Assembly: GCF_030297175.1 (NCBI RefSeq) | Contig: NZ_AP028070.1 | Location: 3,534,001 to 3,598,000, forward strand | DNA length: 64,000 nt | Source: Marinobacter sp. LA51 | GTDB lineage: Bacteria; Pseudomonadota; Gammaproteobacteria; Pseudomonadales; Oleiphilaceae | Reading direction: 5' to 3' | Shown here: one piece after another, positions 55,501 through 62,395 of the stretch | How the letters are laid out: each line of letters starts with the position of its first letter | Numbering within the stretch: position 1 is the stretch's first letter | Notes under the pieces: generated by a model | Seen by the model: the letters and a program-made list of their open reading frames with translations, nothing else | The model's database searches: none | What the model was told of the DNA's origin: nothing | Program-made: the position numbers and the translations under genes

Positions 55501-57162
55501 ATCGAGACCGAAGCCCAAATCCTGTTCAGTGCCGAGAAAGAGCACGGCCCAGACTACGGCGATGACTTCGACCCGCTGGAGATGGACCGCTACTCGTCTA
55601 TCCAGCAGCTGTCCCGAGCCCTGACCGAATCCTCATCGGACCTTGCCGACCTGCGCGAGACCCTGTCCGACCGGGTTCGTGATACCGAAACCCTGCTGGT
55701 GCAGCAGTCGCGGATCAATACGGAACTGCAGGAAGGTCTGATGAAGACCCGCATGATTCCGTTCGCCTCGATGGTGCCGCGCCTGCGTCGTATCGTCCGC
55801 CAGATCAGCGGTGAGCTGGGCAAGAAAGTGGACTTTGATGTCCGCAACGCCGAAGGCGAGATGGACCGCAACATCCTCGAACGGATGATTGCACCGCTGG
55901 AGCACATGCTTCGGAACGCGCTCGACCACGGCATTGAGGCGCCGGCGGATCGGAAGGCCCACGGCAAGCCAGAAACCGGTGAAGTGGTGTTGTCCCTGAC
56001 CCGCGAAGGCGGTGACGTGGTGCTCCGGATGATGGACGACGGCAAGGGCATTCCCTCCGATGTCATTCGCGACAAGGCGATCCGCCAGAATATGATGCGT
56101 GCGGATGAAGATCTCACCGAGCGGGAGATCCTGCAGTTCATCCTGCAGCCCGGCTTCTCCACTGCCCAGCAGGTGACCCAGATTTCCGGCCGCGGTGTCG
56201 GCATGGACGTGGTCGCCAGTGAAATCAAACAGCTCGGCGGCAGTCTGGATATCGATTCCGCCGCTGGCCGCGGCACCACCTTTACCGTGCGCCTGCCGTT
56301 TACGGTATCGGTCAACCGCGCCTTGATGGTATCGACCGGTGAAGACTTCTACGCCATCCCTCTCAACACCATCGAGGGCATTGTGCGGGTCAGCACCTAC
56401 GAGCTGGAGGAATACTACAAACCTGACGCGCCGATGTACGAGTACGCGGGTCAGGAATACCGGCTGCAGTACCTGGGCAACCTACTGAACAGTGATCATC
56501 AGCCGAAACTCCAGGGTCAGGCCCTGCCGTTGCCGGTGATCCTGGTGCGCGGCGCAGAACAGCCGATGGCCCTGCAGGTAGACAACCTGATGGGTAGCCG
56601 GGAGATTGTCGTTAAATCCCTCGGCCCCCAGTTCAGTTCAGTGAGGGGCGTGTCCGGTGCGACCATCCTTGGTGACGGTAACGTGGTCGTGATCCTCGAC
56701 CTGCCAGCGATGATTCGTTCCGACATCCTGTCCGAACGCCAGCGCCTGGCCAGCCTTGAGAAAGCCCGTGAAGCGGCACGCTACGAAGAGCAGGTCACCA
56801 CCGTCATGGTGGTGGATGACTCGGTCACGGTACGAAAGGTCACCTCGCGCCTGCTGGAACGTAACGGCATGGAAGTAGTGCTGGCGAAAGACGGCCTGGA
56901 CGCGGTGGCGCAGTTGCAGGACCACAAGCCGGACGTCATCCTGCTGGATATCGAAATGCCGCGGATGGATGGTTTCGAAGTTGCCAGCTTTGTTCGCCAC
57001 GACGATAACCTCCGGGAGACACCGATCTGCATGATCACCTCCCGGACCGGCGAGAAGCACCGGGAGCGGGCCATGGCCATCGGCGTCAACGAATACCTGG
57101 GTAAGCCGTTCCAGGAAACCGAGCTGCTTGAGACCATCAAACGGCTGACCGGTAACCAGTGA
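49564..57162 (+). CDS. chpA: Hybrid chemosensory histidine kinase ChpA with many Hpt domains
   Basis: I choose ATG 49564, which starts MGNHHDSIALDWVRGEI like Pseudomonas ChpA and has CCGGAG in front (GTG 49558 is an alternative), giving 2,532 residues. An N-terminal FimL-like part carries HQVHGTLQMVEL (His52). A weaker Hpt-like site is HSIRGG (His483). Seven canonical phosphotransfer motifs HTLKG follow, at His651, 832, 988, 1317, 1492, 1670 and 1811, separated by acidic linkers. Then come the dimerisation helices near VNLAGETSITRGRLE, the ATPase with MLRNALDHGIEAP (about 2115-2128) and GRGVGMDVV, a CheW-like part and a C-terminal receiver with Asp2462 in VILLDIEMPRMDG. It phosphorylates PilG and PilH and controls twitching and surface sensing. 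Confidence 0.95.
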   Translation: MGNHHDSIALDWVRGEIQDTLTQGQYALEAYVENRDDTARLRFCLNYLHQVHGTLQMVELFGAALLTEEMEKLTQAVLNDTVANVDEAVEVLMQAILQLPQYLDHLASSRDDFPMVLLPLLNDLRAARGEALLSDTSLFKPDLSRSHMRVTGKVSQRLQDPKVLGHIRKLRQMYQFALAAVIREEDLAAHFDYMQKVIQRLIRLCQKTPRGELWKAASAFVETLQAHVNPVNAAVKSLLRELDSEIRRLTDEHADILQQPAPEALLKHLLYYVARARDLEAPQVQSLRSEYQLDQALPSEDDVDAARSRVSGPGREAIHSVVSALNEELTKLKDQLDLFVRAEQRQNSELEDLLPGLRQVANTLAVLGLGIPRKVVTEQVELINKLSNQMEPVDDGTMMDIAGALLYIEASLAGLDSDGQSDDDTDSDEGQTVNLGSRELGEANSALLRESRNTLEQVKTAIVNFIASQWDTREIEHVPGLLHSIRGGLGLIPLNRVADMLASAERYLTDVLLSGKQVPDWKDLDTLADAVTSIEYYLERLAEGIGENETILKVAEDSLASLGFPVGADPTWSEANADDSIPVIEASEEDAVSAAPETAKSSDHELLDDEILGIFIEEAEEVLETIHEYYPQLRQHHDDHTALTEVRRAYHTLKGSGRLVGATSLGELAWSVENLLNRVIDRTIKPTDEMFSLIDEVNTRIPSLINEFRDGLATGDVDELIQRAEAMATTRRTELNIEESTEESAKDSSEATEAAEQPAETENTETPAPELAAEAPVTAGFADDDDLIDDEILEIFIEEAGEVLDTVREYLPMLLRQRDDRTALSEVRRAFHTLKGSGRMVGALVVGELAWSVENMLNRVIDGSIFMNDDVAGLLEEVTAALPALVEDFENRRAPSSDTSELQARANALANGEIPDASSMPASETEVEPGDITDTTKAGRTDAEVDPVLLDIFESETDTHLQSLKDFLAAAGDKTSVSYTDDLSRALHTLKGSAHTAGIAPIAEVITPLERFVKESRAQNKRADREVVSCIADACSFLTEGLAQIRTNPQAPLPGTDAFLAKLDRLSRENLHRSRSAGSDVPEQEAPSQLVQLFLNEGLDIVLDADRILDQWASNPQQTESLNTLRTELEQLTEGAADAGLHDVSSLSGALKEAYDKAAASEQAVPNEAFFETVRDAHEQLINTMDQVAAGLSTESSDNILARLETLIQDQADVDQASEQAEVINQEFAEDLEAIDLGLDLEEIEPATPETDASHEATEATAPSDAEESDDELDQELAEIFLEEARDLIDSTADALQNWSENTHNLDLLRLLQRDLHTLKGGARLADIPSIGDLSHELETLFEGLTEQRLSINDDLSDLLFRAHDRLAGMVEALEASETPRPAPDLIGEIQAYMDNADGSRPVTDVSTASDTPAEDESLPLPDLQEQEEPAPSEDLASEDNVTDLSHLDPELVGIFLEEAYDLINSTGSALHSWSEDPSNRTVAAELQRDVHTLKGGARMAGVEAIGDLTHVLEDLFEKVAEGQLDASDDMNDLLFACHDRLAQMVEQVATQKPCPPADELVAKVQAILRGEQLAGEPAPAEPESEVSEYDTDEHEIEAEQAPAEPEPEAKAEKLTAITESLANANDDDLIGIFLDEGLEIHSAIGECLAQWRDEPDELSGVTQLQQELHTLKGGARLSDVDPIADLAEAWADALDPLIAGSNNQQALLALSGRALDSLKAMLTTLEDGKQPEADNPLIEALRTAHDVAAADTGAAQPDPAGAEQQVDPEVLEIFLEEAGEIMDQLEQLLDDWHKEPSNHTFNQEAQRALHTLKGGARLSQLAQLGDKAHGLETRLIDLGGNAPSESQWQSITQDHDAIIAMVAGIRKRFESGDSAPEPTPAPEPAPEPSQTPDANLPKPTKAPAKPQAKARKKAADSQRAAQETIRVSAPLLDELVNLAGETSITRGRLETQTSDFGHTLDEMAATIERLREQLRRMEIETEAQILFSAEKEHGPDYGDDFDPLEMDRYSSIQQLSRALTESSSDLADLRETLSDRVRDTETLLVQQSRINTELQEGLMKTRMIPFASMVPRLRRIVRQISGELGKKVDFDVRNAEGEMDRNILERMIAPLEHMLRNALDHGIEAPADRKAHGKPETGEVVLSLTREGGDVVLRMMDDGKGIPSDVIRDKAIRQNMMRADEDLTEREILQFILQPGFSTAQQVTQISGRGVGMDVVASEIKQLGGSLDIDSAAGRGTTFTVRLPFTVSVNRALMVSTGEDFYAIPLNTIEGIVRVSTYELEEYYKPDAPMYEYAGQEYRLQYLGNLLNSDHQPKLQGQALPLPVILVRGAEQPMALQVDNLMGSREIVVKSLGPQFSSVRGVSGATILGDGNVVVILDLPAMIRSDILSERQRLASLEKAREAARYEEQVTTVMVVDDSVTVRKVTSRLLERNGMEVVLAKDGLDAVAQLQDHKPDVILLDIEMPRMDGFEVASFVRHDDNLRETPICMITSRTGEKHRERAMAIGVNEYLGKPFQETELLETIKRLTGNQ

Positions 57163-58214
57163 TGGCCGGCCAGTGTGGCCGGCCCAGAGTCGGGATTGTC
57201 TCGGATATCGTGTTGCAGCGGCATCGGCTGCAGGCCGCGACGGCCAAGGTGGGACTTGATGTCTGTTTCTCCGGGGACCCGGAGCGATTGCTGGGCTATC
57301 CCGAATTTCCGGCAGCCGGGCTCTGGCTGGTAACGCTGGAAGACGAAGCCGATCACCCGGCATTGTTTGATCATCTGCTGGAGAATACCGACGCACCGGT
57401 GCTGTTTGGCCTTGATCCGGCGCCCAAGCCCGGCGGCACCGACTACTTCCGGTGGGAACGCCGCTTGCTGAGCAAGCTGGAAGATCAGCTCGGCGATCTT
57501 GAAGAGCTGGATTCCGAAGCCAGCATCGAGCAGCTGGATGTCCAGGTACCGGCAACAGCCACACCGCCGACCCTGCCGCACTGGATAACGCCCGCCACCC
57601 CAGGCTCTGTTGCCGAGGAAATCTGGATTCTCGGCGCCTCGCTGGGTGGGCCTTCGGCGGTCAAGTCGTTTCTCGATCACCTGCCACCGGGCCTGCCCGT
57701 TGGTTTTATTTATGCCCAGCACATCGACAACAATTTCACCGAGGTACTGACCCGGGTTCTCGGTCGCCACTCTCATTACGCCCTGAAGCGAGCCAACGAG
57801 GGCTACCGCGTTCAGAATGGCGACGTGGTGCTGATGCCGGTGGACCACGAGTGGCGAGTGGACGCGGCCGGGGCGCTGACCGAATTAAGCAGTCCCTGGC
57901 CCGGCCCTTATGGGCCCTCCATCGACCAGGTTCTGCTGAACGTCGCCGACCATTACGGTGCACGCTGCCATGCTATCCTGTTTTCCGGGATGGGCAACGA
58001 TGGCGCCATCGCGGCACCCATGCTCAGAGCCTACGGGAGCCGAATCTGGGTGCAGGAGCACACCAGCTGCGGCAATAGCTCAATGCCGGATTCGGTTGCC
58101 GCCACCGGGTGTTCCACGCTCAGTGGCACACCGGAAGAACTGGCCCGGGAGCTGATCAAAACCATTGAAGAATCGTGCCTGCTCAAAGGCCGGCACAAAC
58201 GGGATTCCGCCTGA
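57162..58214 (+). CDS. chpB: CheB-type methylesterase ChpB
   Basis: About 350 residues from ATG 57162, overlapping the chpA stop by one base (GTG 57159 is possible). It has no intact receiver at the N-terminus: the first 130 residues lack a DD pair and phospho-Asp. The C-terminal methylesterase has the Ser in LGASLGGPSAVKSFLDHLP, His in FIYAQHIDNNF and Asp in FSGMGNDGAIA, forming the catalytic triad. It removes methyl groups from PilJ and opposes PilK. Confidence 0.93.
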   Translation: MAGQCGRPRVGIVSDIVLQRHRLQAATAKVGLDVCFSGDPERLLGYPEFPAAGLWLVTLEDEADHPALFDHLLENTDAPVLFGLDPAPKPGGTDYFRWERRLLSKLEDQLGDLEELDSEASIEQLDVQVPATATPPTLPHWITPATPGSVAEEIWILGASLGGPSAVKSFLDHLPPGLPVGFIYAQHIDNNFTEVLTRVLGRHSHYALKRANEGYRVQNGDVVLMPVDHEWRVDAAGALTELSSPWPGPYGPSIDQVLLNVADHYGARCHAILFSGMGNDGAIAAPMLRAYGSRIWVQEHTSCGNSSMPDSVAATGCSTLSGTPEELARELIKTIEESCLLKGRHKRDSA

Positions 58215-58225
58215 GGACACAAGCA

Positions 58226-58687
58226 ATGAACGACAACAGCCAAACACTCTCCTGCGTTATGATCCCCATGGGCGAGCGGCAACTGTTACTTCCAAACGTC
58301 TCCATTGCCGAGGTGGTGGATTACGCCAGTTCCTCAGCCGGAACCGACACGCCGGAATGGCTGGTAGGCTTTCTGGACTGGCGCGGTTTGCAACTCCCGG
58401 TGATTTCCTACGACGCCGCCAATGGCGGCAGCCTTAGTGTTCCCGGCGCCAATCGGGGACGCATCGTGGTGCTGAACACCATCGGCGAGCACCACCAGCG
58501 GCTTCCGTTCATTGCCCTGGTCACCCAGGGTATTCCCAGCCAGGCCCGCCTCACGGAAAGCCAAATCAAACAACTGGACGGCGAAGCCGGACCTGCCGAT
58601 CTGATGCAGGTCGAGGTCGACGGCGACAACGCCTGGATTCCCAACCTGGAATACCTCGAAGGTCTGGCCAACGAATCTCGCCCCTGA
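58226..58687 (+). CDS. chpC: CheW-like protein ChpC
   Basis: The 153-residue product (ATG 58226) has a CheW-like fold with CVMIPMGERQLLLPNVSIAEV, VGFLDWRGLQLPVISYD and an acidic final part. In Pseudomonas ChpC links other inputs to the kinase ChpA and is not required for twitching. It closes the Pil-Chp cluster; the gap to chpB is 11 bases. Confidence 0.9.
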   Translation: MNDNSQTLSCVMIPMGERQLLLPNVSIAEVVDYASSSAGTDTPEWLVGFLDWRGLQLPVISYDAANGGSLSVPGANRGRIVVLNTIGEHHQRLPFIALVTQGIPSQARLTESQIKQLDGEAGPADLMQVEVDGDNAWIPNLEYLEGLANESRP

Positions 58688-58715
58688 TCCTGTTGTGCCA
58701 TGGCGGGGATTTTTG

Positions 58716-58733
58716 GAAATGTTATAATGTTTC
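58716..58733 (+). promoter_or_regulatory. Zur-box-like operator overlapping the zur promoter
   Basis: The 18-base site GAAATGTTATAATGTTTC contains one complete half (GAAATGTTATA) of the gammaproteobacterial Zur operator and a partial second half. It includes a perfect -10 hexamer TATAAT (58723-58728), 22 bases before the zur start, so bound Zur would block polymerase. This suggests autoregulation of zur-znuCB by zinc. Confidence 0.75.
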
Positions 58734-58754
58734 AAACTTTTCCGGATTCCCGCT

Positions 58755-59273
58755 ATGTCTGCCCGCGCACTGCCCTATCGCCCACACAATCACGATACCT
58801 GTGTCACCCAGGCACTCACTGACGCCCGCACTATCTGCCAGGATCGCAACGCTCGCCTGACGCCCACACGGGAGCGGGTCCTGGAGCTGATCTGGCAATC
58901 CCACAAACCGCTGGGGGCTTACGATGTCCTGGCCCAGCTGTCCGACGACGGTCACAACGCTGCACCGCCAACGGTTTACCGGGCGCTGGATTTCCTGCAG
59001 CAGAACGGCCTGGTACATCGTATTGCCTCACTCAATGCCTTTATTGGCTGTACCCATGCCGGTGAACACCACACCGGCATGTTTTTGATCTGCCAGGGCT
59101 GTGGCAACGTTCTGGAACTGACCGCGCCGTCGGTTTCCGGTGCCATCAAGGCCGCCACTGAAGCCGAATCCTTCGCGCTGGATGACATCACCCTGGAGAT
59201 CGCCGGTCTCTGCCCTCGCTGCCAAAGCGAACGGGGTGAAGAAGGTAAAACAGGAGCGCCGGGCAATGAGTGA
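58755..59273 (+). CDS. zur: Zinc uptake regulator Zur (Fur family)
   Basis: The 172-residue repressor has the Fur-family winged helix with ARLTPTRERVLELIWQSHKP and APPTVYRALDFLQQNGLVH, and metal sites: CTHAGEHH, FLICQGCGN and the C-terminal CPRCQ. The two CxxC pairs form the structural zinc site and the His-rich part the sensing site. With zinc it represses znu genes. It overlaps znuC by 8 bases. znuA, the binding protein, is not adjacent, unlike in many pseudomonads. Confidence 0.95.
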   Translation: MSARALPYRPHNHDTCVTQALTDARTICQDRNARLTPTRERVLELIWQSHKPLGAYDVLAQLSDDGHNAAPPTVYRALDFLQQNGLVHRIASLNAFIGCTHAGEHHTGMFLICQGCGNVLELTAPSVSGAIKAATEAESFALDDITLEIAGLCPRCQSERGEEGKTGAPGNE

Positions 59274-60057
59274 GTTACTGGCAACCCTGAACCAGGTCAC
59301 GGTGGAATTTGACGACCGGCTGGTGGTCGATCGCGTCAACCTGACCGTGCACCGGGGCGACATCATTACCATTATTGGTCCGAACGGCGCCGGGAAAACC
59401 ACTCTGATACGGGCCATACTGGGTCTGCAGAAAGCCTCCAGCGGTGAAGTCACCCTGTCGCGCAAACTGGTGATCGGCTACGTCCCTCAGCACCTTGCCC
59501 TGGAATCGACCCTGCCGCTGAGCGTCAAACGCTTCATGATGCTAACCGGGCGGGCGCTGCCAGAATGCCAGGCGGCCTTGCAGAAAACCGGCGTTAGCCA
59601 CCTATTGGATGCCTCTGTGCATCACCTGTCCGGTGGTGAGAAGCAACGGCTGTTGCTGGCCCGGGCCCTGGTCCGGGAACCTGACCTGCTGGTACTTGAC
59701 GAACCGGCTCAGGGCGTCGACATCAATGGCCAGGCCTCGCTGTACGAGCTGATCCGCCAGCTTCGTGATGAGCTTAACTGCGGCATCATCATGATCTCCC
59801 ACGACCTGCACCTGGTCATGGCGGCCACCGACAAGGTTATTTGCCTGAACCAACACATTTGTTGCAGCGGCCACCCGGCCGATATCTCCCACGATCCGGC
59901 CTTCATTGAAACCTTCGGCCCCCGGGTGGCGGAATCCCTCGCGGTTTACCATCACCACCACAACCACCGCCATGACCTGCACGGCGACGTGGTAGAAAGC
60001 GAGACGGGTTCGTCCGTTACCGACCATCAGGAGTGCTCCGGCCATGCCCATCATTGA
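59266..60057 (+). CDS. znuC: Zinc ABC transporter ATP-binding protein ZnuC
   Basis: The 263-residue ATPase has Walker A GPNGAGKTTLIRAI, signature LSGGEKQRLLLARAL, Walker B LLVLDEPAQGVDING and switch His in IMISHDLHLVM. The C-terminal tail is His-rich (YHHHHNHRHDLHGD, about 228-241), probably zinc-binding, as in other ZnuC. ATG 59266 is chosen for the start MSELLATLNQVTVEF and because it overlaps zur. It ends 14 bases within znuB. Confidence 0.96.
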   Translation: MSELLATLNQVTVEFDDRLVVDRVNLTVHRGDIITIIGPNGAGKTTLIRAILGLQKASSGEVTLSRKLVIGYVPQHLALESTLPLSVKRFMMLTGRALPECQAALQKTGVSHLLDASVHHLSGGEKQRLLLARALVREPDLLVLDEPAQGVDINGQASLYELIRQLRDELNCGIIMISHDLHLVMAATDKVICLNQHICCSGHPADISHDPAFIETFGPRVAESLAVYHHHHNHRHDLHGDVVESETGSSVTDHQECSGHAHH

Positions 60058-60856
60058 CGCCGTGCTCAACGACTTTTTCTGGCGGGCGCTGATCGGCGGA
60101 CTGGGCGTAGCCCTGGTCGCCGGGCCCCTGGGCTGCTTCGTGGTCTGGCGCCGAATGGCCTACTTCGGCGATACCCTGGCGCACTCGGCCTTGCTCGGTA
60201 TTGCCCTGAGTTTCCTGATCAGCGTGCCACTGCACGTTGGCGTGGTAATGACCTGCATGGTACTGGCCATCGCTCTGGTGCTGCTTTCCCGAACCCGCGC
60301 CCTCGCCACCGACACCCTTCTGGGAATTCTTGCTCACAGCGCCCTGGCCATTGGCCTGGTGACACTCAGTTTCATGCCCGACGTCCGGGTGGATCTCACC
60401 GGCCTGTTGTTTGGCGACCTGCTGGCCATGAGCCGGGCCGACCTGTTCTGGATCTATGGGGGTGCTGCGGTGATCCTGACCCTGCTGGCTACTCTCTGGC
60501 ATGGTCTTCTGATGAGCACCATTCACCCGGAACTAGCCCGGGTGGAAGGCCTGCCGGTGGAGCGTCTGCGCCTGGTCCTGGTCCTGATGTTTTCCCTGGT
60601 GATTGCGGTGGCGATGAAAATCGTTGGCGTGCTGCTGATTACTGCCCTGCTGATCATTCCGGCTGCCACCGCCCGACGCCTGGCCCACGGCCCGGAACAC
60701 ATGGTTGGGCTGGCGATGGTGTTTGGTTTCATCGCGGTGACCGGCGGCTTAAGCCTGTCCTGGTACCTGGACACACCGGCAGGCCCTTCCGCCGTAGTGA
60801 CCGCATTCCTGACCTTCGTGCTGGTCTATGGCACCGCCGGCAAAGCCCGAATCTGA
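60044..60856 (+). CDS. znuB: Zinc ABC transporter permease ZnuB
   Basis: The 270-residue inner-membrane protein has about eight hydrophobic segments and family motifs: RRMAYFGDTLAHSALLGIAL near residue 37, DTLLGILAHSALAIGLV, FGDLLAMSRADL, and IVGVLLITALLIIPAATARR. It forms the zinc channel with ZnuC. The 14-base overlap with znuC marks coupled translation. Confidence 0.96.
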   Translation: MPIIDAVLNDFFWRALIGGLGVALVAGPLGCFVVWRRMAYFGDTLAHSALLGIALSFLISVPLHVGVVMTCMVLAIALVLLSRTRALATDTLLGILAHSALAIGLVTLSFMPDVRVDLTGLLFGDLLAMSRADLFWIYGGAAVILTLLATLWHGLLMSTIHPELARVEGLPVERLRLVLVLMFSLVIAVAMKIVGVLLITALLIIPAATARRLAHGPEHMVGLAMVFGFIAVTGGLSLSWYLDTPAGPSAVVTAFLTFVLVYGTAGKARI

Positions 60857-60946
60857 GAATTTCCCAGTCACCTCGGACTGGTCTAAAGTGAAGGAACATC
60901 ACTGAGGGAGTGTGGCATTCAACTGCCATAACTCGGGAAGACGCGC

Positions 60947-61951
60947 ATGGACAGCACATCGACTCATCCATCGGGCTGGCACCGCCTTTGGCCAGGCCTA
61001 TGGGTGCCATTGGTCATTCTGATCGTCGGCGTGGCGTCGACGGCGTTCACTGCCCATCAGGAATCACACCGGGCCCGCCAACTGGCCGAGGCTCGTTATC
61101 AAGCCGAACACCAGGCCCTGGTTCACCTGTTGCTGGCGCGGGCCCCAGGGCGGGTCAGTGACGATGCGCTGGCGCAACGCGCAACCCGGGAATGGCTACA
61201 AGCTGTATTCACGAATGCGCTACCGCCCAGCCTAGGTGTCCGGGTTGATACCTTGTCCAGACACACCAAGCGCCCGCTGTTCCAAATTCGGACCCAAGGT
61301 CCCATTGACCCCACGCTGGCTCTGCGTACCGAAGTCAGCTCGGAGAATTTCAGCTGGATGTTGACCACGGTGCCAGCCCGGGCCCTCCTCGAACAGGCCT
61401 CCGACACCGCACTCAGAAACGTCTGGCTGGCTGGCGGCTGCCTGACCCTGGTGGCGACCGTGCTGGCGTTGATTCAGTGCCGCCGATTGCACACCAAAAC
61501 GAAACAGATCTGGGAGATGGAGCTTCAGGAAGCGGGCTTCGACCAGCAAGTCAGCAATCTACAGGTCGAGAAAACCATTCTGCGCCGGGCTCTTGATGAC
61601 AGTGAGCAACGCAGCCGAGATCTGGTGGCACTGTCCGGAGCGATCATTGGTGAACTCGACGAAACCGGCCACATTGGATTTATTTCGCCGCAACTCGCTG
61701 AGTTGCTGGAACGGGCACCGGCCGATCTCGCCGGCCATCCCTTTGAACAACTGATGGTAGCTAACTGCCGAGAGAATTTTAGACGGGCATTGAACGCCGC
61801 CCGCGCCGACCAATCCATCGAACGCATTGACGTGCCACTGCATCATGGCGACGGCGAGAGCACTGTCGAGGTCACGCTACGCATCCTTGCACTGACCGAC
61901 CCGGTGCATGGCCTCAGCGGCTTTCGCCTCAGCGCCGTGCCCCACCCCTGA
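60947..61951 (+). CDS. Membrane-anchored PAS-domain protein without output domain
   Basis: The 334-residue product has two membrane segments (about 17-35 and 160-180), with a periplasmic domain between. Behind the second is a coiled coil (about 190-225) and a PAS domain (about 230-330), starting LSGAIIGELDETGHIGF and showing LAGHPFEQLMVANCRENF. The frame ends in the PAS domain, so no kinase, GGDEF or methyl-accepting part exists. It may act by contact with another signalling protein or be a remnant of a longer sensor, though the downstream bases show no continuation. Confidence 0.75.
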   Translation: MDSTSTHPSGWHRLWPGLWVPLVILIVGVASTAFTAHQESHRARQLAEARYQAEHQALVHLLLARAPGRVSDDALAQRATREWLQAVFTNALPPSLGVRVDTLSRHTKRPLFQIRTQGPIDPTLALRTEVSSENFSWMLTTVPARALLEQASDTALRNVWLAGGCLTLVATVLALIQCRRLHTKTKQIWEMELQEAGFDQQVSNLQVEKTILRRALDDSEQRSRDLVALSGAIIGELDETGHIGFISPQLAELLERAPADLAGHPFEQLMVANCRENFRRALNAARADQSIERIDVPLHHGDGESTVEVTLRILALTDPVHGLSGFRLSAVPHP

Positions 61952-61971
61952 CTTAATGCTCTATGTCAGGG
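61946..61971. terminator. Hairpin spanning both convergent stop codons
   Basis: CCCTGAC (61946-61952) pairs with GTCAGGG (61965-61971) over a 12-base loop. It covers the stop codons of the PAS and CDGSH genes. No T-run follows, so termination is uncertain. Confidence 0.4.
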
Positions 61972-62212
61972 TCTTGTGAGTGCCATCGCACAAAGGCGCC
62001 GAACCGGTCTGTTTGCAACCGCAGAACCAGACCCACTCCTTTTTTTCCGCGGTAAATTTTACCGGGGTGAATCCGGTGCCTTTGTGGGAGCCATCGCAAA
62101 ACGGTTGGTTCTGGCTTCGGCCACACGCGCACCACAGGTAGTTTTTACCCGCCTCAACCAGCACGGAATAGGGTGTCTTACTGGCCACCAGCGCCTTGTC
62201 ATCACTCATACC
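61961..62212 (-). CDS. CDGSH iron-sulfur domain protein (two-motif type)
   Basis: From ATG 62212, with GGAGG 4 bases upstream, the protein has 83 residues. It contains two CDGSH-type sites: [16 protein letters not shown] and [16 protein letters not shown], each with three Cys and one His to hold a 2Fe-2S cluster, as in mitoNEET-like and tandem bacterial proteins. It has no membrane anchor, so it would be cytosolic and may transfer electrons or clusters. ATG 62224 is an alternative start. It is divergent from the arsenic operon and the link, if any, is unknown. Confidence 0.9.
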   Translation of the reverse strand, partial: GMSDDKALVASKTPYSVLVEAGKNYLWCACGRSQNQPFCDGSHKGTGFTPVKFTAEKKEWVWFCGCKQTGSAPLCDGTHKTLT

Positions 62213-62298
62213 GCCTCCGGTCATAATCTTGCCCTCAGATAGAAGCAGTATAGACAATGACCCCAAGGCACTTGCCTGGCCACTCATTGCCGGTTATT

Positions 62299-62338
62299 GT
62301 ATATGCACTTTCTAGCATATACGGATTTAGGTATATAC
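62299..62338 (+). promoter_or_regulatory. Palindromic operator-like sites before the arsenic operon
   Basis: A perfect inverted repeat GTATATGC (62299-62306) / GCATATAC (62315-62322), spacer ACTTTCTA, and a second palindrome GTATATAC (62331-62338) lie in the gap before acr3. ArsR-type repressors commonly bind such AT-rich dyads; no arsR gene is next to it here. Confidence 0.6.
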
Positions 62339-62395
62339 ATGAGCGCTGAAGCAAACAACCAGAGAATCCGCCCAAGCAACACGGATGGCGCGTAA
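62339..62395 (+). CDS. Possible 18-codon leader peptide overlapping acr3
   Basis: ATG 62339 opens a frame of 18 codons ending in TAA at 62393-62395, whose last base is the A of the acr3 ATG. The arrangement would allow translational coupling. The Shine-Dalgarno is weak (TAGG). It may be chance or a remnant of a lost upstream gene. Confidence 0.3.
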   Translation: MSAEANNQRIRPSNTDGA

